DNA of 64,000 nt, from the NCBI GenBank assembly GCA_012934845.2, contig WNNJ02003048.1:62001-126000 (forward strand). Reading direction: 5' to 3'. Origin of the DNA: Pomphorhynchus laevis (lineage: Eukaryota > Acanthocephala > Palaeacanthocephala > Echinorhynchida > Pomphorhynchidae). The notes under the pieces are model-generated. The model did not search any database. It was not told where the DNA came from and was given only the letters and a program-made list of their open reading frames with translations. Positions 21,270 to 33,984 of this stretch are shown here, piece by piece (the stretch's first letter is position 1; every line of letters begins with the position of its first letter). A program made the position numbers and the translations under genes.

Positions 21270-23264
21270 TGAATATAACATCATTCCTAATTATTAAACA
21301 TTAAAGAGCATTTTACTTCAAAAGATCTTTGACGGTTATATTCTAGTTTTCACCGTTTTTCTTCAAAAGCGTAATTTGCTAAAATATCTACACTTGAGCA
21401 TAATATAAATTAATTTGATGGTTACTATTTGATTTGAAGTGCCATGGAAAGTACTCACTTTGCTAGCCAAGAGTTTCTATCTACCAAATTATTTAGATTT
21501 ATTTGGTGCCTAAAGCATCCAAATTGCTGCATTTTCTGATAATTATAAAAATGATAGAATAAATAGATCACAGAAATAAATAATAAATTGGGATAAAACA
21601 CAAAATATATATTTCAAATATTAGTTTTAATTTAAAATATTATTTGTAATAACAGACAATGAGTTTAGCTTCATTGAGCCATTTAAATGACGCTTTATTT
21701 TGATTATTTGATGTTTTTTAATGTTTTCTCTTTAATATATACTATGCCACTATGATATATGCTCGCCACGTTGTCAAATATAGTAATTATAAATATAAAT
21801 ATCATTTTATAAGTTTTGATTTTATTTATTGTCAAATCTTTGTTCCTCAGTAATTTAAAGTCATCCATGCCACACATCTACGTTCTCAATTTTCAATTTA
21901 ATTAAAAACATCGTACAATCACCATCAAAACGTCGCAATTTCTATATCGTAAATGTCCGCTGTTATTCGAAAAGTATAATTATTTGGATCAAGGTGTGTA
22001 TTTTATGTCCCATAAATTTAATAAATGACTTAAATACACCAAATCGTGATCAATAATGCGGTCTGGCTGAAAGATATAATGAGCTTGTCTGAATTCAGTA
22101 TATTGATGGGCATTAACAAATATGGGACTTATGGGATTATCTGATGATCTACATTGCATCATATCTTTATTATGTTCTGCAACCGGTTTTACTCAACATC
22201 AGTGCTTTTAGATGTTAATAATCGTGTGATATTACCCGAATGACTTTTGAAGCCAGGTACTTAGTTCTTAAGATGAAAAAATTCGAGAAGCGTGATTTCT
22301 GCATTAACATTGTTCACGTAATTGAAATAAACATCTTATATACTTACATCTAGGCGTATTGGCTGTAACAAATACGCTTATATGATCTTACATATAAGAA
22401 TATTGTCACATTTTCGCAGCATTGCTTATATTTGCTACCAGGTAGAGAATTAACAGTTCCTATAATCAAGTTAAAACATTACAGAATAAGGTATATACGA
22501 TCTTAGAGCATGAAAACTGCAAATATGTCAATCCTGACGCATTCGATGCTAACAGTGAAGGCAAATGTTTTGAAAGATGTAATCAACATCCAGAGGAAAT
22601 ATGAGCAGAATTCAAATATGCACGTTACAAATAATTCTCCGCTTTACAGTGCGAAATACGATAATTTTTAATTGATATTACGCTCTACGAATTTTGAATA
22701 ACTTTAACATATTGAAATCTCAAGAAATTATCTTAAAAGTTTAGTTCTAACTCGTATCTAACATCTTATGAATATATCGTATAAATGGCATCCAAATAGA
22801 CACGGCCGACATTCTAAAAAGTAGAATGTTGAATTGACATGTTGAACTAACATTCCAAGTATACAAATGTCCAAAGTAAAATTTATAACTAAAAAAAACT
22901 ATTTTTTTTACATGACGCCTCGAGAAGTTATTTAAAATTCTTAGAAATAGCTAATTTAATATTCTTAGAAATATAAATTAAAACTAGCGCATCCGAATAC
23001 AGGATGTAGCTATTAATTCAATAGGTGGAAAACTGTTTGCTCAGTTACAGTCTTAAAAATCATATGATGTTGGCTCTAGTAACATAAGGGCATAATGATA
23101 GATATTAAAAACCAACATTGTTATTAAATGGGTAGATAATATCAAGATGGCATATGGAAAAGAAATGAATATCTTATATGAGCCGTTAGACACTTGAATA
23201 TAACCACCTACGTAGATTGTTCGAATTAGGCACTACAAACAGCAATTAATGATGTGGCAGAATT
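21270..23264. other. Intergenic stretch, no gene recognised
   Basis: No supported gene. A short minus-strand-free, plus-strand fragment near 22,503-22,600 reads EHENCKYVNPDAFDANSEG then KCFERCNQHPEE and is cysteine-bearing, but it is too short and isolated to call. Confidence 0.4.
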
Positions 23265-23521
23265 GATAACTACTAAGCACGTTAGTTGAGGATATTTGGA
23301 CCCATCAAATATATTTTCTGGCGTTAACTATTTATAAAGATATACATCAAAAAATGTATCAAAAGTGTATTTTTATGTTTCATTTTTTGACAGTTTGTAG
23401 GGTTCGAGATCAAACACAAAATATTGATTCAAGCAAATTCTCTTCGAATTACCGATATAATTTAGCGACAAATCGTTTAACTATACGCTTACACTAGAAA
23501 ACCTTAATTCATATGATCAGA

Positions 23522-24130
23522 TATGAATAAGCGTGACATCCGCCGTATCCGCCCCCTTATCGACTTCCTTCTTGTATGCCTCTTCTTTCATCGCTTATAT
23601 TCCCTGAAATCGATTACTGCCTCTGCCTTTTCGCCAACTCTCCAAAATCCATCATCCTACCCCTACAATGCATCATTAACTCCACCGTTCGAGTGCTCCT
23701 TCGTCTCCGTCGCTTCGACCACACATCCACATATCTTGCCAAACTCTCCTAGTCTACCATCCACATCCGCATCTAGCTCCGCCTTCTTCTCGTCACTTCG
23801 TCTCATAGCTGTTGGATCCCCATCGTTCATCAACCTCCCGTTCTTAGACGACACTCGTTCAACCTCTCTCTATCACTGCGCTCCCGTCATTCCCTCTTAT
23901 TCCATGTTCTCAATTACTCTAACAACTACGGTCTCCGATCCTTCCTCTTCTTTGCCTTTTCGCCTGTAATCAGCTCCCTCTTGATACCCACTGTGCTCCT
24001 TCTTTTATCACTTTCAAATACCTCCTCCGTTATCACCTTCTCGACACATTATTTAGATTTTTGTTTGTTTCCTTCTTCGTGGTAATGTTTGCGGGCACCC
24101 GCACTTATTTGCTACGAAAAAATAAATTTT
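23522..24130 (+). mobile_element. CR1/Jockey-like LINE 3' end (unit 1; same in unit 2 at 25,715-26,323)
   Basis: The plus strand encodes the same C-terminal segment as the 9 kb and 28 kb copies (SPSLPSTSASSSAFFSSLRL, then GSPSFINLPFLDDTRSTSLY) but is frame-shifted relative to the true LINE frame, and ends with a tail hairpin GCGGGCACCCGC (24,091-24,102) followed by TTATTTGCTACGAAAAAATAAA. The 148-codon frame from 23,523 is therefore a shadow of a dead LINE and not a host gene. The identical copy is in unit 2. Confidence 0.7.
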
Positions 24131-24169
24131 TAATTTTATAACTACTGCATGGCCAAAATTTTTATAGGT

Positions 24170-24975
24170 TATCCCTTTTCCTCAATATTTCGATCGTTCT
24201 TCCTATTGTTGACCATCTCACTTAATTTGGAGTTCCCTTCACAATTTTCTTCCTCTCGATCCCTTCGTTCACTGTAATACCTGCTATTACAATATCCTAC
24301 TTCATGACCTTCGCCGTGTCACGAGATCGTTTGATTTTAACTCATCTCTTATCTCTGGTATATTGATTTCTAATATTGACTATTCCTCAGCATTTTTTGC
24401 TTTTACTTATAAATCCTCTCTTCCTCTCCAGTGCCTTGTAAATTCCGCCGTGTGTATCCTCTTTAGCATCTGCCGTTTTGATCACATTTCACCTAGTCTC
24501 TAAATACTTAACTGGCTAACTATGGAAACCGCCTTATATTCCGTATCATTTGTATCACTTTCGACTCCTTACTTCAAACTCGACTTCTTATTTGCATCTT
24601 CATCCACTTACCGAATCCCTTATTACCTCCAAAAATCTTCTTTCATGTGACTTCTTTCTGGTTCATTTTACGTTATTTTCCTTTAACTATGACAAATGTT
24701 TCCTTTTATTGTCGATTTTCTTATCTGGAATAAACTGACATTTGCCATCCGCTCAACTTCTTCCTTTCCATCCTTTAATCACAGTCTCCGCACTTTTTGA
24801 GCCTTTATAATTAATCCAATTATTCACAAATTTTAAACTCTCCCACTCATCAACATCAGCCTATTTGCATTGATCATACTTCATTTTTTATGTTTTTGTT
24901 GTAAGTGTGAATTTGTAATTTAGTGGATTTGTAAGTTGATGTATATCCACAATGACCATTTTAATAAACCGGTAC
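24170..24975 (+). mobile_element. Second LINE 3' end (unit 1; same in unit 2 at 26,363-27,168)
   Basis: Pyrimidine-rich plus strand whose broken frames give LPLQCLVNSAVCILFSICRF, then DHISPSL and LNWLTMETAL, then WNKLTFAIRSTSSFPSFNHS, the C-terminal landmarks (N.A...I...R.DH......L.WL; WN.LP..IR...S...F) of CR1/Jockey-group LINEs. It ends near AATAAACC at about 24,962. It belongs to a different subfamily from the preceding piece. Dead copy. Confidence 0.65.
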
Positions 24976-25169
24976 TATCATGACCTTCAAGAAATGCAAT
25001 AGGTGCCATCTAGAGCATCTACGTTGACAGAACCATTACGTTTCGTCTGATATAGTCTGAATGTGTTTAGATTATACGAATGTTCCAATTCGTATCCGAA
25101 TTGAAACAATAGAAGAATTGAAACAATTGAAACAATTGAACAATAGAAGTTATATCTGCGATATAACTT

Positions 25170-25457
25170 CTACTTGTTCGAAAACGTAGAACTCTTTGAC
25201 AGGTCAGGATACGGTAAAAGTGCAATTACCCAATTAATTCAAAGACTTTATGATCCTATACACGGTCAAATACTTAGATGAAATTAATTTAAAAGTGAAA
25301 ATCGTTGTATAGAAGACATTTCTGAATTGTTGGTCAAGAACAGTACTTTTTGACTGGGAGTATTACAACCAAATGTAGTACTCGGAGCTACCAATTGAAA
25401 TGCATTAATGCACGAAATAAAATAAGCAGTAAAAGCATCAAATATTCATAATTTTAT
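25170..25457 (+). pseudogene. ABCB-type nucleotide-binding domain, 5' half only (unit 1 of the duplication)
   Basis: Same sequence as 27,363-27,650: FDRSGYGKSAITQLIQRLYD is a decayed Walker A region (family SGCGKST..QL..RLYDP), followed by interrupted frames and NIHNFI. It stops at the duplication junction, so the signature motif and Walker B are missing. Dead fragment. Confidence 0.75.
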
Positions 25458-27362
25458 GATAACTACTAAGCACGTTAGTTGAGGATATTTGGACCCATCA
25501 AATATATTTTCTGGCGTTAACTATTTATAAAGATATACATCAAAAAATGTATCAAAAGTGTATTTTTATGTTTCATTTTTTGACAGTTTGTAGGGTTCGA
25601 GATCAAACACAAAATATTGATTCAAGCAAATTCTCTTCGAATTACCGATATAATTTAGCGACAAATCGTTTAACTATACGCTTACACTAGAAAACCTTAA
25701 TTCATATGATCAGATATGAATAAGCGTGACATCCGCCGTATCCGCCCCCTTATCGACTTCCTTCTTGTATGCCTCTTCTTTCATCGCTTATATTCCCTGA
25801 AATCGATTACTGCCTCTGCCTTTTCGCCAACTCTCCAAAATCCATCATCCTACCCCTACAATGCATCATTAACTCCACCGTTCGAGTGCTCCTTCGTCTC
25901 CGTCGCTTCGACCACACATCCACATATCTTGCCAAACTCTCCTAGTCTACCATCCACATCCGCATCTAGCTCCGCCTTCTTCTCGTCACTTCGTCTCATA
26001 GCTGTTGGATCCCCATCGTTCATCAACCTCCCGTTCTTAGACGACACTCGTTCAACCTCTCTCTATCACTGCGCTCCCGTCATTCCCTCTTATTCCATGT
26101 TCTCAATTACTCTAACAACTACGGTCTCCGATCCTTCCTCTTCTTTGCCTTTTCGCCTGTAATCAGCTCCCTCTTGATACCCACTGTGCTCCTTCTTTTA
26201 TCACTTTCAAATACCTCCTCCGTTATCACCTTCTCGACACATTATTTAGATTTTTGTTTGTTTCCTTCTTCGTGGTAATGTTTGCGGGCACCCGCACTTA
26301 TTTGCTACGAAAAAATAAATTTTTAATTTTATAACTACTGCATGGCCAAAATTTTTATAGGTTATCCCTTTTCCTCAATATTTCGATCGTTCTTCCTATT
26401 GTTGACCATCTCACTTAATTTGGAGTTCCCTTCACAATTTTCTTCCTCTCGATCCCTTCGTTCACTGTAATACCTGCTATTACAATATCCTACTTCATGA
26501 CCTTCGCCGTGTCACGAGATCGTTTGATTTTAACTCATCTCTTATCTCTGGTATATTGATTTCTAATATTGACTATTCCTCAGCATTTTTTGCTTTTACT
26601 TATAAATCCTCTCTTCCTCTCCAGTGCCTTGTAAATTCCGCCGTGTGTATCCTCTTTAGCATCTGCCGTTTTGATCACATTTCACCTAGTCTCTAAATAC
26701 TTAACTGGCTAACTATGGAAACCGCCTTATATTCCGTATCATTTGTATCACTTTCGACTCCTTACTTCAAACTCGACTTCTTATTTGCATCTTCATCCAC
26801 TTACCGAATCCCTTATTACCTCCAAAAATCTTCTTTCATGTGACTTCTTTCTGGTTCATTTTACGTTATTTTCCTTTAACTATGACAAATGTTTCCTTTT
26901 ATTGTCGATTTTCTTATCTGGAATAAACTGACATTTGCCATCCGCTCAACTTCTTCCTTTCCATCCTTTAATCACAGTCTCCGCACTTTTTGAGCCTTTA
27001 TAATTAATCCAATTATTCACAAATTTTAAACTCTCCCACTCATCAACATCAACCTATTTGCATTGATCATACTTCATTTTTTATGTTTTTGTTGTAAGTG
27101 TGAATTTGTAATTTAGTGGATTTGTAAGTTGATGTATATCCACAATGACCATTTTAATAAACCGGTACTATCATGACCTTCAAGAAATGCAATAGGTGCC
27201 ATCTAGAGCATCTACGTTGACAGAACCATTACGTTTCGTCTGATATAGTCTGAATGTGTTTAGATTATACGAATGTTCCAATTCGTATCCGAATTGAAAC
27301 AATAGAAGAATTGAAACAATTGAAACAATTGAACAATAGAAGTTATATCTGCGATATAACTT

Positions 27363-27969
27363 CTACTTGTTCGAAAACGTAGAACTCTTTGACAGGTCAG
27401 GATACGGTAAAAGTGCAATTACCCAATTAATTCAAAGACTTTATGATCCTATACACGGTCAAATACTTAGATGAAATTAATTTAAAAGTGAAAATCGTTG
27501 TATAGAAGACATTTCTGAATTGTTGGTCAAGAACAGTACTTTTTGACTGGGAGTATTACAACCAAATGTAGTACTCGGAGCTACCAATTGAAATGCATTA
27601 ATGCACGAAATAAAATAAGCAGCAAAAGCATCAAATATTCATAATTTTATATTGAAATTTCCTGAAGGTTACCATACACCTATCGGTGATAAAGGATCTT
27701 TGGTAAGTGAAGGACAAAAGCAAATAATCTGTATAGCGAGAGCAATAATTTATAACTCAAATATTTTGCTTATAGACGAAACAACTGCATTAGATACTAA
27801 GAGTGAGCACGTGGTACAGGAAACAATCAATTCGGTATCTGAAAATCGGGCAAGTGTAACAATAGCGCACCGTCTACCTACACTTGAGTACAGCGATTCT
27901 ATGTATGTGTTTAAAGAAGGTCAAATTATTAAACAAGGAACACGCAATTCCTTTATTATGACTAAATGA
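27363..27969 (+). pseudogene. ABCB (P-glycoprotein/MDR-type) nucleotide-binding domain pseudogene
   Basis: Plus strand. Broken frames give SGYGKSAITQLIQRLYDPIH (Walker A region), then LFDWSITTN and KASNIHNFI. From 27,652 an open frame reads KFPEGYHTPIGDKGSLVSEG and QKQIICIARA (decayed signature; family LSGGQKQR.AIARA), ILLIDETTALDTKSEHVVQE (Walker B plus D-loop; DET replaces DEA) and VTIAHRLPTLEYSD (H-loop His kept), ending at TGA 27,969. Order and spacing match the second nucleotide-binding domain of full-length ABCB multidrug transporters, close to the C terminus. Walker A (Y for C, A for T) and the signature are altered, and stops and frame changes lie 5' of 27,652. No transmembrane-domain exon was found upstream. 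It is a degenerate remnant, not a working transporter gene. Confidence 0.85.
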
Positions 27970-28344
27970 GTCCATCTTAATACATCTCGTGTCGGGAATG
28001 ATGATCATTTCATTTCAATTAAGTCATTAATCTAATTACGACTATTAAAAATTTTGTTCTTCAATTGTTGAATTTTCTTTGAATATTAATTAATCCGTTG
28101 TTAAACATTTAATATCTGAGATATTAAATAGAATGTGTTTATAATGATGTTTTCGAAAACATCATTAGTGCAATCTATACAAGGACAAGTTTAAAAAATT
28201 AAAATTTTCCAAAAAATTAAAAAAAATTCTATAAGTTAAAATTCCATTCAGAACGAATGTTAAATCAATTAAGTAAACAGTCAAGTTAAATAAAATGCTT
28301 AAAATATATGGCTCATTGAGGATTAAAGTTTGTTCTTTCTAATC
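27970..28344. other. AT-rich spacer
   Basis: No feature seen apart from a short inverted repeat (GATGTTTTCGAAAACATC) at about 28,146-28,163. Confidence 0.4.
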
Positions 28345-31130
28345 CGCATTTTCTTAAAGGATTTATTTTTACGTAGCAAATGCGTGCCGGCGTACGCTTA
28401 CATGACCACGAAGACAAAAACAAAAAAAAATCTAAGTCGAGTTGAGAAGGTGGGAACGGAGGAGATATCTGAATGTGAAAAACAAGGGAGCGCGACGGAC
28501 ATCGAGAGGGAGATGTTTCCAGGCGAGGGGCGGCCACGAGGAAGGATCGGAGACTGTAGTTGTTAGAGTAATTGGGAACGTAGAGTAAGAGGGAATTACG
28601 GGAACGCAATGATAGAGAGAGTTTAGGCGAGTGTCGTCTATGAACGAGATGTTGATGAACGATGGGGGAGCCGACAGCTATGAGACGAAGTGACGAGAAG
28701 GTGGAGCTAGATGCCGATGTGGATGGTAGACCGGGAGAGTTGGGCAAGATACGTGGATGTGTGATCTAAGCGACGGAAACGTAGGAGCAGTTGAAAGGCG
28801 GAGTTGATGATGCGTTGTACTTATATGATAATAGATTTTGGGACATTGGCGAAAAGGCTGAGACAGTAATCGATTTCAGGAAAGAGAAGCGATGAAAGAA
28901 GAGGCATCTCTGTAAAGAAGAGAAGCGATGAAAAAACGGAAGTCGATAAAATAACGGATACAGCGGATGTCACAGTAAATTAAGTCTGACAAGCGGACCT
29001 TGTCGCGGACGAAGGGTTTAAGGGAAAGGTGATCATTCGAAATGGAATCCTAAGAAAGTGAGATTGTGGACTATGGATATGATTGATGAGGCAAAATATA
29101 CAGGGAGAGGAGATATGTTAAGATGACTAGGGAGGATCCACATAATTTTGAACTTGTAGTGATATAGAATGAGATGAAGATGGGATAGACGTTTGCAGAT
29201 AGAAAAAAGGCAGTTGGAGACAGAAATGGCGATATCGTGTATGCAATGGTTGGTTGCATGAGTATAGATGATGATGTCATCGGCGTATTGCATGACGTTA
29301 AATAAGTAAGGTTTTGTAAACGGAGATAGATCGCCAAGTAGAAGAGAGAAAAGCGGGGGACCTAGGACTGAACCTTGTGGGACCCCGCATAAAATGGAAT
29401 GAAATGGAAGGAGGATTAATTAGAACATACGCGAAAAGTACGTTCGGATAAATATGAGGCAAACCCTGCTATCGAGGTGGAAGCAAAGCCGTAATCTTAT
29501 CGAAGGCGAGACAGGATGATGGAATGATCGACGATGTTAGGCGGAGGATAGATCGAGGGAGATAAATATACAGTATAGAGCATTGTCACGAGAAATGAGT
29601 AGGTTGTTTTAAACTTTAATGCAAACGATTTCTGTGGAGTTATTGGATCAGAAATCGGATTGAAAAATAGGTTACATATTGGATATTGAGTGATAAACGT
29701 TGATCTGTATTAATATGAGGCGTTCTAAGAGCTTAGAAAGAGTAGGGAGGAGTGAAATGAGGCGATAGCTAAAAGTAAAGAAGGTGTCGAGGGAGTGTTC
29801 CTTAATGAAGGGATGAACGATGACTGATTTCTAGTGTGAAGGGAATATGCGACTGCGGATGTCGAGTTAAAAAGATGATAAGAAAATGGGATATTGATGA
29901 GCATATGAATTTAGGTATGGAGGTAGGCAAGGGATCGGCATGTGAGGTTTTGATGGGCAAATACATGATGACATTGAGAATTCGGCAGGTGAAACGGGGA
30001 GAAGATGAAAGAGTTTCGGAAGGATAAGGCGAGGCCATTAGCAGTTAGATATAATGGAGACGGGGTTGTGATAAAGCAACGTGGATACTTTGTCTTGAGA
30101 AATGACGTATAATGATGGGGATTGATGTTACAAGACAAAGAGAGCGAGAAAGGATTTAGTTAAAAGTAACCCAGTGACACTTAGAGTTTAATGAAGTGTT
30201 GATTTCATGCTGCTAGATAGAGTTACATTTGGTAAGTAGTAGGTGGAGATGAGACCAGCGGAGAGCAAGATAAGAATCACGGAGTGATGGAGTGAGCGAG
30301 CTTATATCACGTCTGAAAGAGCGATGATAGACTTGAAAAACATGACGGAGTCGACGCTTTGATAGTAGGCATTGAATGTCGAACCATGAGACACGGTGCA
30401 ATTGACAGTGATGGTGAGGTTTGAAGGGCAAGAGACGATAAAGAGTGGATGTAAGTTCAGAATCGAAAATAAAATTGAGATCGTGAGGAGAGGAAGATGT
30501 TATTGTGGAAAAGATAGAGGCGATTTGAGCAAGGCGGACCGGAGAAGGGGGTGATCAAGATTTCTTCAATGGCGACGTAGGATAATAGGTTAGTGAAGCG
30601 GGGTGTGGTTGGAAGTTAGACCAAGGGTGACGAGAAAACGATCGCGAGAAGGAAAGCGTTTCCGTAAAGGAGGACGAGTGACGTGAGTGGGTGAGATCAC
30701 GATTGAAGAGATGGCAATTGATGATATGAAAGGACTATGTTCGATAAGGGGAGACAAAGATGTTAGAGATAATATAGCAGGTGGTAATCGATGTGAGGAT
30801 AGGTTATGAGTGGAAGGATCGTGGAGGTTTGTTGATTTGATTTCAATTGATGGATGTATGATATTGATAAACTAGACAGGAGGGACGGGATGGGGGTGTC
30901 GCGAATGAAAATGTCATGGGATGGGAAGTCTTTGGTGACAGGATCAGTGAGTGGAGACATGTCGTCGGAAACGACGGGGGGTAGTTTGAGTGGACGTGTT
31001 GGATGTTAATATGTGCTTATGGGAGAGGTTGCGGATTAGTTTATTTGCATAAAATCTATATATGAAGTCTTCTTTAGACTTATTGCTGTCACAGCGATTG
31101 TTGTCCAGACTCTGCAGTCGTGTGTCGAGC
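28345..31130 (-). mobile_element. CR1/Jockey-like LINE, about 2.8 kb, reverse transcriptase and 3' tail
   Basis: Longest LINE copy in the window, minus strand. A linker LHRVSWFDIQCLLSKRRLRH (about 30,330-30,395) precedes RT motifs ILCGVPQGSVLGPPLFSLLL (about 29,340-29,400) and NVMQYADDIIIYTHATN (about 29,245-29,300). The C terminus has the GLRSF...LPLDVRRAP-type ending, and the tail hairpin GCGTACGCCGGCACGC lies at 28,382-28,397. The endonuclease part at the 5' side is poorly preserved. The frame is broken repeatedly, so the copy is dead. It is the probable full-body relative of the short 3' fragments at 9, 24, 26, 34 and 35 kb. Confidence 0.85.
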
Positions 31131-31384
31131 ACTGTACTTGAAGTTGAGCATAGTTGGTGTCGGTCCTAGCTGTTTCCTTACGTTTTCCCATTAACGTCCT
31201 TGTGTGTTTAAGCTGTTAAATTTGCTACTGCAACTGATTGAGGATTATATTGAGGATTATATTGCATTATTATTCTCTTTAATTATTATTAATTTACACC
31301 AGAGTGAGCGAAATCTCGTTACAAGGTGATTCACAATATTCACAAAGTTTAAAAAAATGAAAAATGTCATGTAATTGTAGTCAC

Positions 31385-32262
31385 AAAGTTCTTCAATTGT
31401 CGTTTGAATGCAGTTTTCGATTACATGTTACTATGTGAGCAGGTAGATTGTTCCATACAGTGCGCACCCTATCTGGTAAACCTCTGCATACATCTCTGAT
31501 GTGCCGTTTTGCCATGATGTGAAGGTCGTGACCTCTGAGTGTTGATTCCTTGCGGATGGGAAAGATATCTGTCAAAGGATGATCACAACGGTTTACGGCT
31601 GCCCATGTCATCATCAAGTCTGGTATTAATAGAGACTTTTCTATTGATTTAAAGCCTAGCAAGTAAATTATACTTTCAAATGGTAAGCCTCTTATCGAGG
31701 AAACCGAATGCGTTGCTTTGCGTAGCACCTTTTCAATATTCATATGCTCAGTTTTTAATTGAGGATGTATGGCTTGCGATGCATATAACACGTGACTCAG
31801 AATCAACGATTCGTAAAGTGGTTTAAATGACGGAATGCCGACTCTGCGAATAGTTCTGCGTAGCATAGCAAGAATTAGTAAGCACTTAGTTTTGACTGCA
31901 GCGGAGTTGATATTTGTTTTTAGGTCATCTTTTATTATTACACCTAGGTCCTTGTATGAGTTGACCACGTTTATTTGCCTTCCGCATACTTTATAGTTTG
32001 CAATATGTCGCCTGCGTCCAATGTGCATATGATCACATTTTTCTGGGTTTATCAACAGATTCATTGCATCTGTTCAATGCTGCAGGTTCAATATGTCTAA
32101 TTGTAGGATGTGCACGTCGTTGTCGTTTTTAATGGCCCGCCAAATTTTAATATCATCTGCGTATAGAATACAGTCAGAAGCTATAAGTGGTATTACGCTA
32201 TTGATGTATATATTAAAGAGCGTTGTGCTCAAGGCCAGAGTGTAGTTGAATGTTAGATTAAA
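31385..32262 (-). mobile_element. CR1-like LINE, reverse transcriptase end and thumb region
   Basis: The minus strand reads STTLFNIYINSVIPLIASDC and ILYADDIKIWRAIKNDND (about 32,145-32,225), then a 223-codon frame (31,393-32,064) with LINPEKCDHMHIGRRR, SYKDLGVIIKDDLK, LILSHVLYASQAIHP, IEKVLRKATHS and TVWNNLPAHIVTC. The order YADD - KC - KDLGVI - S.V.YAS - E.VLRKAT - WN.LP is the canonical C-terminal half of CR1-group LINE ORF2. One stop separates the RT from the long frame. 5'-truncated; among the better preserved copies here. Confidence 0.85.
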
Positions 32263-32264
32263 AT

Positions 32265-33480
32265 GAGTCTTCTATTTTAACCGTAAATGAGCGACTGTAT
32301 CAGAAGTCAGAAATCCAATGGAGGATGCAAGTGTGCACTTCAATGCCATGTAATTTATCAATAAGGATTGAATGATATACTCCATGAAGTTAAAAGTTTA
32401 TTCCCGTTATACAACATTTCATTAAATATTTTGTCTCGGAATAGTAAGCTACGATATTAAGGCTTTTGGAACAGACGATGAGTGCAAATTTTCTTTTATA
32501 TCTCAGTATCCATTATTTCTTCCCAGATAGAACCTTACAATTTAATAAATGACTGTTATCATAAACACTAATGTTTTTCCGTCATCTATAGTTATGCAAA
32601 TTGATTTATCGTACATCAAATGCATAACTGGCAGATTAATTAAAGTGACGACACACATAAAGGTATTTTTCAATTCTTGCGAATATAACGAGTTGCATCA
32701 TATAAGATTCAACACCTACGTATTTACATCCTTCGCAAGACCGATGTGCATAAAAGACCGCTTTATCTTCAAGTTGTTGACTCAAGCGCCCCGACAGGTG
32801 TTTATTTTAACAAATTACAGTTTTCAAGCATTTTGCAAATATTCAAAATGCTTTTTAGTTTTTAGTTGTAAATTTAGTTTTTACATTTAATATATCAACA
32901 CTATACTTTTATATTTAAACATTATAATGTGAGATACATCCCTCTTTCTTGATTTTTAAATGTGCGCCCTTTATATTACAAAGAGTTAAGTTTTATTGAG
33001 TTTTATATTTTCTTCTGATCAACGTATTTTCATTCTAGAATATTACCGAAGTTATTCAAATTTTAATTTTTAATTAAAAAAATAATCACAAAACTTATAA
33101 TTAATACTGAATGAAATTTTCCGACAGCAACCTCTTTACTTATGTCTTCCAGTTACAAAAACGGTAAATTTCGAAATTTGGTTCAAATATAATAGCATAT
33201 GATCATAGTTTTTAAATGACAAGATTAGATAATTTAAATGTATCTAATCTTGTTAATTATCTAATATATTAATTATTAATATTTAAATATTAATAATTAT
33301 TGAATTATTAGTTATTTGATTATAATTTTATTGGATTATTAAATTAACGAGTAAACATGATATTATTTAAATCGCAAATTGTAATCTGGCAAATAGTTAA
33401 AAATAATATATTTGGTTAAAATTACATATCGTAAGCTGTAAATTAAGTTCTTATTAAGCTTTTTGCGATTGTTATTTTTC
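32265..33480. other. Intergenic stretch, no gene recognised
   Basis: A 113-codon plus-strand frame (32,549-32,890) has no recognisable motif or gene-like context and I do not call it. The rest is AT-rich. Confidence 0.4.
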
Positions 33481-33491
33481 AACTATAAGCT

Positions 33492-33746
33492 GTAAATACT
33501 GGTATCGATGATCTTCACTCTGTCCTATCGTACAAGCCTAAGTCAATTATTAAACATGAGAAGATATTGCGAGCCGTAATTAATGTTAATGATAAATGCT
33601 CAGCTTTGTTTACTCTCAATGGTCTAAGACTGAACAACTCGTTTCATATTGAACGTGGATTTAGTTTAGATAATCAATCAATAAGAGTCAAATCAAGTGA
33701 CATCCACTGTGGATTAACTGAAAAATTGAGAAAAATAAATACTTGA
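33492..33746 (+). other. Open frame without Met, possible exon or LINE fragment, unassigned
   Basis: 84 codons open from GTA 33,492 to TGA 33,744-33,746, reading NTGIDDLHSVLSYKPKS... and FTLNGLRLNNSFHIERGF. Base composition is less AT-rich than the flanks. No family recognised. It could be a piece of a LINE ORF, or a decayed or unlinked host exon. Confidence 0.25.
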
Positions 33747-33984
33747 CGATTTGAAGACCTATTTTTAAGGGAATATTTATCTCTTTGATTTTCAAAAATT
33801 ACAATTGTCATCAAGTTTCAAATTGTACAAATTTGAAATTATATGAGTCGAATTTTTATAGGAATAAAGAAAGTGAAAATGTCGTAAGAAATTGCTGAAT
33901 AAAAAATAATTTTTAAAATATCTTATAATTCAATTGCTCTTTAATTGTATTCCAAAAATTCTTTATAATATTTTGGTAAAAAAA

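Larger units (their letters stand above)
23265..27650. repeat. Near-identical 2,193-bp tandem duplication (two units)
   Basis: Unit 1 is 23,265-25,457 and unit 2 is 25,458-27,650; the offset is exactly 2,193 bp. Reading both, I found only two differences (GCCTATTTG versus ACCTATTTG near 24,861/27,054; CAGTAAAAG versus CAGCAAAAG near 25,429/27,622). Each unit contains two LINE 3' fragments and the 5' half of an ABC nucleotide-binding-domain pseudogene. The right breakpoint falls inside that domain, so unit 1 has the Walker A half only and unit 2 runs on into the rest. The left breakpoint shows no long homology. Either the duplication is very recent or it is an assembly artefact. Confidence 0.97.

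Noticed and set aside
22503-22600. Cysteine-bearing fragment (EHENCKYVNPDAF...) as a secreted protein exon
   Set aside because: Too short, followed by stops, and no splice partner or family could be identified.
23523-23969. 148-codon frame, present twice (also 25,716-26,162), as a possible host gene
   Set aside because: It is an off-frame reading of a LINE 3' end that also occurs at 9, 28, 34 and 35 kb, with the LINE tail hairpin after it.
29802-30038. Overlapping frames on both strands in the 29.8-30.1 kb region
   Set aside because: They arise from a purine/pyrimidine-biased LINE body and carry no independent motif.
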